Assembly: GCA_001584585.1 (NCBI GenBank)
Contig: LSYV01000016.1
Span: forward strand, 1,520,186 to 1,531,674
DNA from: Gonium pectorale
Lineage: Eukaryota > Chlorophyta > Chlorophyceae > Chlamydomonadales > Volvocaceae
Direction: 5' to 3'
Length of the DNA stretch: 11,489 bases
A model generated the notes under the pieces. It saw nothing but the letters and a program-made list of their open reading frames with translations. It was not told the DNA's origin and made no database searches. Shown in pieces: positions 6,201-11,489 of this stretch (the first letter of the stretch is position 1; each line of letters begins with the position of its first letter). The position numbers and the translations under genes are program-made.

Positions 6201-9200
6201 TCCGTTGGTCCCACCGGGCCCTTATCCGCCGTGCTGTCCGGTTGTTGTCGGTCGATGTGTCGTGGCGGGGCGTGCGTGCCGCTAGTGAGGCGTGTTCGTT
6301 CAGGACGCCCCTTCACTCACGCTGCGGCCTGGCAAATCCTTGCTGCCGCAGTGCCGCGATCCGCGGCCGGGCCAACGTGTGGCACCACGACTGGCTCGAG
6401 TTCCTCGAGTACTGGCTGAGGACGCACCACGACTGCAAGGGACTGCCGCCGCGTATGGAGCTACCAGGCAGCGCAGCCGCAGCTGCCTCTGCCGGCGCTG
6501 CGGCGGGCGGACCGGCGCCGCCTTCGCCGCCGTCGCGGGCTGTCGGAGGCACTGGGAGCAGCGACGCAGGAGCGCCGCCCGGTGGCGGGGCCTGCGGCGG
6601 CAGCAGGCCACAGAGCGCGGCGGGCGCAGCAGATAGCGAGAGCGTCTGCAGCAGCCGGGGTGAGGGCGGATGCGGGGGCGGGGTCAAGTCCGGGGTGTGC
6701 CTGGCACATCCTGCCTGGCAGATCCCCTGGGAACAAAGGGCACGTACGCCAGCGCCTGGTTATGGCGCAGGCCACAGCCCTTGCTTGGCCAGCTGCCGTT
6801 CCGTCGTGCAGCCGCACCAAGCCATCCGTGGGTCTCGTATCCATCCATCCGCCAGCGCGCGGTCTTCCGTGGGGCGTGTGTATGGTGGGACTGCGCACAG
6901 AGCGAATGAACCACCAAAGCAGTGCCCCTCCATGTATGCGTGCGTGCGTGCATGCGGCTGCGAGCACCGGCACGCATGCGGCTGTGCATGCCCGCGTCTC
7001 TTGCTCACCACATACACTGTGCCTCCCAACCGTGTGTTCATATCAATATGCCGTGACGGCGTGATGTACATGTCGAGGTATGCGAAGGAGCACTATAACG
7101 AGCAAGAGCAGCCCAGCCGGCAGCCCATGAAGTAACCCCAAAGAACTGAACGCTGGAGCGCTGGGCTGGGTTGGGGTACTGGGCTGAGCTGGGCTGACCT
7201 CCAGACAGCGGGACCAGCAGCGCGGGATTCGCGGCCGCGCGCGCGGGGATGCACGCAACGCCATGCGTACACACCTACAGACGGGCAGCGCCGCTGAGTG
7301 AGCTGCGGTCCTAGGGAGCCGTCACAATGCAAATAAAGGGTAACCGTGCGGAGCAAAGGCCGGTGGTGACCGACCACAGGCACGAAGCAAGCTCCCAACA
7401 GAGTGTGTGTCTGCGTGTTGAAAAGGAAAACGCATACGACGAGCGTAAGCGCGGAAGGGATGGCGTCGATGTAGGACCCAGCTCCAGAGGCAGTCGAAGG
7501 GGTGATGCCCCTGCATGTTAGTTCGGCGGCGACCACCACCGTAGCCCCCGATGCGGCCCAGAATTCTCTCTGGGGTGACCCTATGCAATGCCGTGATGGG
7601 ATGCGCTTAGTCTAGTCTGCGTGCATGTCTCTGTGTGTGTGTGTGTAATCCACGCTGTGCCGCCTTTACTTACCATCGCGCAGACGGTGCCAGCCAGTCC
7701 GAGACCGAGAAGCCCCAGCCCGCAGCCCCCAGCAGCGGCGCAGCACCTGCTGCGCCCAAGGGACCCAAGGCACCGACGGCGCCGGTTGTGCCGGCGGGGG
7801 CGGTCAGCACCACGCTGCCGCTGGCCAGCCTGCCGGTCGTCAAGGCGGCTGCCAACCCCGAGAGGATGCTGGCCGCGGTGTGCTCCTTCCTCCTCGAGGA
7901 GCGCCGCGAGAACACGTGGTTCTACAACGACCTGCACAGCACGTGCGTACGTGCGTGCATGTGCCCTTGGCGAGCGATGGCGTGCGATGGCGATCCACGC
8001 ACGGCTGACGTTCAGCTGGCACCGCTTCTGCTGGGTTGGGGGTGCATGCGTGCGGGCAGCGGAAAAGGGCGTGGGACATACAGCGTAGGCGGAGGTGGTT
8101 GTTGCCGGCCGAAGGCGCGGTACCGGCGGGGGGCACCCGATGGTTAAGACGGCGGCGAGTGCTGGGGTTGGCGTATGCCTGTTTTCGAATCCTGCTGGCT
8201 GTCGCTTCCGTGACACGTGTGCGACGACGCGGTGCGAGGATCATGCGCGCCCCGACACCCTTCGTTATCTTCTCCCCGGGCCTCCTCCCATAAGCAGCAA
8301 CCCTCAGCTCTCGACTCGCCCGCCCGGCCCGAGTTGCCCGACTCTGCCGTACAGCACCCCGCCCCGCCGGCTCTCCCCGCTCTCCGTATCCCTTCGTCCT
8401 CCGTCAACCCCCCTTGACCCCCTCCCCATGTGATCCGGCGCTCAGGGCCTACGAATCGGACTGCAAGCTGCTGGTGGGCAGGGACCTGCGCGAGAGCAGG
8501 GAGCTCGTCCTGTACTGCACGGACGACGACGCGGACAGGCCCACCGCGCGGCGCCTGCTGCAGAGCGTGCGCGACCGGCTGCGTCACGCCATCTCGGAGA
8601 CGTGCGTGGACGTGGAGCTCGAGCCGGAGCCAGAGCCAGCGCCGAAGGCAGAGCCGGAACCAAAGTTGGAGCCGGAACCGAAGGCAGATCCGGAGCCGAA
8701 GGCGGAGCCAGCGCCGAAGGCAGAGCCGGAACCAAAGTTGGAGCCGGAACCGAAGGCAGGTCCGGAGCCAAAGGCGGAGCCGGAGCTGACGTCGGGCCCT
8801 GAGACAGTCCCAAGCACGCGGCTGGCGTGGGACCAGCTGTCCGGCTGCCTGCAGGAGCGCTGCGTGAGACTACCGGCAGCGCCTCCGACTGAAGCGGACC
8901 ACGACGAGCTTGCCGCCTGCCTGGACGCCGTCCTCAACGCAGAGGCGGAGGTGGAGAAGCACATCGGCGTCAGGCTGTGGGCGCCACTCCCCGGCGGGGC
9001 CAGGCCGGTGCCAACTGTGCAGCCGACGCCGCCCGCTTCGGCGGCCGCTTCGGAGGGGGCGCCGCCCGCGCTGTTGCGGCATGCGGCGTCCGCCGTGGCG
9101 GCGGTGGCGCAGTCTCTAAGTGCGCGGCTGAGCGTGGGGCAGCTCAAGGGCCTGCTGGCGGCGCGCGGGGTGGCGGTGCCGGCCCACGTGCTGGAGAAGC

Positions 9201-9322
9201 GCGAGCTGGCGGAGCTGTACGGTTACGACCTCGCGGCGCGTTGTGCGGACGAGGCGGGCCCATCGCCGCCGCCAGCGTCCGCCGCCCGCGCAAAGAGCGT
9301 CACCTTTGCTGATGGAGTGTAG
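3250..9322 (+). CDS. NYN (PIN-like, limkain/MARF1-type) domain protein with SAP-like and PP1-docking C-terminus
   Basis: Six exons: 3250-3404, 3526-3721, 5622-5791, 6352-6659, 7684-7942 and 8446-9322 (TAG). Every junction is GT-AG and in phase; the total is 1965 nt, 654 residues. The start is the only in-frame ATG between an upstream stop (3139) and the domain. Residues about 29-195 form a NYN domain, a metal-dependent RNase fold. VLIAWDVENASIP carries Asp35. K52-E117 supply the next helix and strand. SVLVVITGGEDY (135-146) is the GDxD strand, with Gly143 replacing the usual first Asp. LLAAIRGRANVWHHDW closes the fold. Ala/Pro/Gly linkers (about 211-335), an unrecognised segment (about 336-415), an EPEPK repeat (about 418-478), a SAP-like motif (LSVGQLK...LEKREL, 591-617) and KSVTFAD (646-652) follow. 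The domain call is strong. The function as RNase or RNA-binding protein is inferred. Exon edges in low-complexity stretches are less certain. Confidence 0.82.
3405..3525 (+). other. Intron 1 of the NYN gene
   Basis: This 121-nt intron has donor GTAAGA and acceptor GCACGCAG. It splits Lys52 after its second base, and the downstream base G restores AAG. Without splicing the frame hits TAA at 3406, which supports the junction. Confidence 0.75.
3679..3704. repeat. 9-bp perfect inverted repeat in exon 2
   Basis: GGGTGGACG (3679-3687) and CGTCCACCC (3696-3704) flank an 8-nt loop. In the transcript this hairpin would end 17 nt before the exon 2 donor at 3722. It encodes part of APGGRKSASTH. Confidence 0.7.
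3800..3821 (+). repeat. AAGCATGCAAT x2 tandem repeat
   Basis: Two exact 11-bp units are adjacent inside intron 2. GCATGC in each is itself palindromic. Confidence 0.8.
4062..4469 (+). other. Cys-rich open frame in a low-GC island, unrecognised
   Basis: A 135-codon frame without stops lies in sequence of about 48% GC, where long chance frames are less likely than in the GC-rich remainder. It begins at a GTG, so no normal eukaryotic start is claimed; it could be an exon or element fragment. Paired cysteines appear in CMQCLPVC and NCPVCISQKGC, the spacing of zinc-binding modules. I do not recognise the family. It may be a transposable-element remnant inside intron 2, or chance. Confidence 0.2.
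5792..6351 (+). other. Intron 3 of the NYN gene
   Basis: This 560-nt intron has donor GTGAGT and acceptor TGCCGCAG. It splits Leu174 (CT before, T after) so that SANLL runs into AAIRGRANVW. Content is GC-rich with CG and GTGT runs; no further exon is supported. Confidence 0.7.
7115..7129 (+). repeat. AGCCGGCAGCCCATG repeat, copy B
   Basis: Matches copy A at 494-508 exactly. It is followed after a 20-bp insertion by CGCTGGAGCGCTGGGCTGGG and a GGGCTGAGCTGGGCTGA run. It lies inside intron 4. Confidence 0.65.
7415..7444 (+). repeat. Dispersed repeat copy (GAAAAGGAAAACGCATAC family)
   Basis: The 23 bases at 7415-7437 match 11467-11489 exactly. A diverged copy at 381-417 shares GTGTTGAA, GGAA and CGCATACGACGAGC. 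The 7415-7444 copy extends to CGACGAGC like the first one, whereas the last is cut by the window end. GT-rich DNA precedes each copy. Confidence 0.75.
7943..8445 (+). other. Intron 5 of the NYN gene
   Basis: This 503-nt intron has donor GTGCGT and acceptor GCGCTCAG after a pyrimidine-rich stretch. It splits Thr363 (AC before, G after). Inside are a TGCG simple run next to the donor and tRNA-like A-box and B-box sequences at 8141-8152 and 8182-8192. Confidence 0.7.
8634..8777 (+). repeat. 72-bp tandem duplication encoding the EPEPK repeat
   Basis: The segments 8634-8705 and 8706-8777 differ at only a few bases and each encodes 24 residues built from AEPEPKLEPEPKA-type units; one visible change is Asp to Gly. 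Within each unit a 6-residue xEPEPK pattern repeats. The result is an extended Pro/Glu/Lys linker at about residues 426-473 of the NYN protein. Such repeats expand and contract easily, so length is probably polymorphic. Confidence 0.85.
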
Positions 9323-9812
9323 GGTACCAGGGCTCAGGCCAACCGACTGGGCGACTGCACGTGATTGGCCGGAGCTGTCGGGCCAGTACCCCTCGCCGGA
9401 TGCATGGGAGGGGAGCGGGAGGGTTTAACTCCGCGCGGTGCTCCCTACCTTCCTACTCTACGTACGTGACGGCAGATGTGTGTATATGCGTACGGATGGA
9501 GGATGCGGCAGGGTGCGCGTGGTACGGTGTGCGGCCTGCATGTGCTCAGGTCCCGTTCCGGTCCGTTCCCTCAGGATTTTGGTTTTCCTCTGGTGATGCC
9601 GCATTGCGTCCCATGGGGCTGTACGCGGTCCACAAACGCATGCGTGCGTGCGCAGACGGCCCTGCGCCGTGCAATCCACCAAGCGCTGCCGACGAAGCCC
9701 TCGCCGCCACATACGCCCGGGTCCCTAGCCTCCTTGTGGTACGTTGTACCAGTTGCAGTGATATGGGGACCGTTAGCGGTTGCACGCTCGTGGCGCCCTG
9801 AGTCACTGGTAT

Positions 9813-9869
9813 GAGTGCGCCTGGCACTCTTTCTTGACGCTCAAGTGGCACTTTGCAGCCCAGCTGCAA
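9813..9869. repeat. Cluster of short perfect hairpins
   Basis: GAGTGC/GCACTC (9813-9818, 9824-9829) and TTGCAG/CTGCAA (9853-9858, 9864-9869) each form a 6-bp stem with a 5-nt loop. AAGTG-G-CACTT lies between them. They are in the presumed 3' UTR of the NYN gene. This could be a small structured RNA element or chance. Confidence 0.5.
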
Positions 9870-11466
9870 ATTCTGGACGCCTACAACCGTCGGACGTCAC
9901 ACCGCCGCGACAGCGTGGACCCGCATTGCGCAACGCTAGCGCCTGCGCTGCACAAGCGCGAGGCCGCCCCACCTAAGCACACATGCGGCCGCTCGTCGAG
10001 AAATTGTGATCTTCCAGCGTGACGTTTTTACACCCAATTAGCTGCGGTTGTTTGCGGGAGCGGCCGAATCACCCCTTCCGTCCCGGTCGGCCGCGGGTTT
10101 GAACGGGTTTCGTGTCATGGTCGTGGGAGCCGCGCCGGCACGTTGCTCACACGGTACCCCCCCCCCGCCGAGTGCTGGCGCCCAGCTCGTCGTTATTCTT
10201 TCCCCTTTCCCTTCAGCCACCCCGAGTGCAGTCCGGCTCGCCCTGGCCTCTGCGTATTTATTGCTGCCTCTGGACGGACGAATAGTCGTGCTGGCCTGAC
10301 CGCGCAGAGCCAGGCGCAATCAGGTCAGGCGCGCTGTTGGGCTATCACGCGCTGTCCTCTCATAGCTGGACTAGCAACATGGCCCGCCACATTGCCAGGT
10401 CTGACGCCTAACTTGGTGCTCGTGGGGCCGATGGGGCTCAATCGACGCCTAAATGACGCCTGTTCGGAGCCCTGGGTGCCCCGGGTGCGTGGATGGGTGG
10501 CTCGGTGGCGGAAGGGCCCGGCCTGCTGATCCGGGTTGCTGGGATGTGTGTCACTACTCGTGGTCAGCCGCGCGAGTTGGTGCACCTCCGCCTCCGCGCC
10601 CAAGGCCCTCCATCGCTCGCTCCGTCCCGGGCGCCTTGCTGATGACTCTGTATACATGTGCGCGTGCGTCGCTGGCTCTGGCGTAACAGCGGTGCGCGGG
10701 GCACACCAGACACTAGCGTGCTTGCGTGCTTGCTAGGCCAGCTTGTGGGCCCAAGCTCCACTGCCTGGTTGCGCTTCTTCGCCGCGGTTTCGGCTTGTGC
10801 ACATCTGTTGTCTCCTGTTGCGGGGCCGGCGTGCCAGAGCCTTGTTGTCTCATTTGCACGTTGCCAGGACCAGTTGTCATACCGCGAAACGCCGAACGCC
10901 CGTACTTTGTGTTTTGTGTTGCCCCGACCCTAAGTTGCCTGGCGAGCAATGGTAAGCGATCCCGTGCACACTGCTGTCCAGACAGATGGCGCTGTTCATA
11001 TGCTGTAGCGCCTGCCTTTGGCTGGGAGGCGGAAGTGGACAGTCCTCAATGGGCGGGCCTGGTGTGGGCGCGCATGGAGCAGGCTAGGGCCGCCTGCTCG
11101 ATTGGCCGCGATTTGCGAGACCTGCGCCGTACTGTGAGCGGGCGCGCTGTGAGGCTAGCGGCGCCAGACATGGGCCCATACTGCGAGAGGCCGCCACGGC
11201 TTGGCAGTTGGCAGCAGCCCATCTGTGGGGAATCTGTGTCTTTACGGTGTCTTGATGCATGGGGCCCACAGCGCAGCAGATGGGTGCGGACGTGGTGGTG
11301 CTGACCCGTGAGGGTAGGGAGCGAGGGGGAGGGTTGAAGCCAGGGGCCCCGGCGTGTCTCGGCACCGCCTACCTGTCGAGCCTGCGGCGGCCCGTTGCAT
11401 GTGTGACCGAGCGGGGTCGCACATCGGTGCCATTGAATTGTCGTTTGCCTGACGTCGTGTGCGTGT

Positions 11467-11489
11467 GTGTTGAAAAGGAAAACGCATAC
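11467..11489 (+). repeat. Dispersed repeat copy, truncated by the window end
   Basis: This 23-bp segment is identical to 7415-7437 and, like it, follows a GTGT-rich run. It continues beyond the window. Confidence 0.75.

Larger units (their letters stand above)
6660..7683 (+). other. Intron 4 of the NYN gene
   Basis: This 1024-nt intron has donor GTGAGG and acceptor CATCGCGCAG. It splits Asp277 (G before, AC after). The exon 4 frame stays open into the intron until TAA at 7133-7135. It carries second copies of two dispersed repeats: AGCCGGCAGCCCATG at 7115-7129 and the GTTGAAAAGGAAAACGCATAC motif near 7415-7444. TGCG and GT simple repeats are also present. Confidence 0.6.
9323..11489. other. 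3' UTR and downstream intergenic DNA, no supported gene
   Basis: No TGTAA was found on the + strand over these 2.2 kb, so the end of the NYN transcript cannot be placed. Small hairpins occur at 9813-9829 and 9853-9869. A good acceptor-like tract (TTCTTTCCCCTTTCCCTTCAG) ends near 10216. The longest open frame, 10726-11304, begins with GTG and has no recognisable domain. One TGTAA on the minus strand is at 10028-10032. I see no convincing gene on either strand. Confidence 0.45.

Noticed and set aside
5849..7135. 428-codon open frame as a single-exon gene
   Set aside because: Only its middle (6352-6659) continues the NYN fold in phase with neighbouring exons. The rest is intron with splice signals on both sides and simple repeats.
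8584..9147. Minus-strand Gly/Ser-rich repeat protein
   Set aside because: This is the antisense shadow of the EPEPK-coding exon 6, which is supported by phase and a stop on the plus strand.
10038..10319. Minus-strand gene ending next to a TGTAA at 10028-10032
   Set aside because: The stop would lie only about 6 nt from the signal, leaving almost no 3' UTR, and the peptide shows no domain or splice support.
10195..10529. Possible exon after the pyrimidine tract and CAG near 10216
   Set aside because: The acceptor looks good, but no donor partner, start or recognisable protein could be linked to it.
10726..11304. 192-codon plus-strand open frame
   Set aside because: It begins with GTG, has no early in-frame ATG, and shows no recognisable motif or splice-supported extension.

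Overview
The window looks like nuclear DNA of a GC-rich green alga, most likely a volvocine relative of Chlamydomonas, Gonium or Volvox. The evidence is: split genes with GT-AG introns of about 0.1-1.9 kb; proteins rich in Ala, Pro and Gly; clusters of TGTAA, the chlorophyte polyadenylation signal; and many short GT, TGCG and CGCA repeats in introns. There is no sign of bacterial operons, ribosome binding sites or CRISPR. The organism assignment is an inference and species level cannot be judged.

Layout, all on the + strand. (1) Positions 1-1087 hold the last two exons of an Ala-rich, low-complexity protein whose 5' part lies outside the window. Its 3' UTR probably runs to a TGTAA heptamer array near 1910-1930. 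(2) Positions about 1930-3249 are intergenic or upstream DNA. This stretch holds a second heptamer array in a related sequence context, a 14-bp palindrome, and a long foldback (2974-3100) with a 15-nt loop lying 150 bp upstream of the next start codon. (3) Positions 3250-9322 hold a six-exon gene encoding 654 residues. Every junction is phase-consistent and the joined exons sum to 1965 nt. Its N-terminus is a NYN (PIN-like, limkain/MARF1-type) ribonuclease domain. Low-complexity linkers, an EPEPK tandem repeat, a SAP-like 'LEKREL' motif and a C-terminal KSVTFAD that looks like a PP1 docking site follow. (4) Positions 9323-11489 are 3' UTR or intergenic DNA in which I find no supportable gene.

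The NYN gene is the only protein here with a recognisable role, probably RNA cleavage or RNA binding. Its canonical GDxD motif reads GGED, so activity may be altered. Its second intron is 1.9 kb and carries a compositional island of about 48% GC that looks like inserted DNA. A short sequence around GTTGAAAAGGAAAACGCATAC recurs in an intron of each gene and at the window's right end, marking a dispersed repeat family. I see no complete new multi-gene system. The most noteworthy items are the domain architecture and the hairpin upstream of an RNase-like gene.
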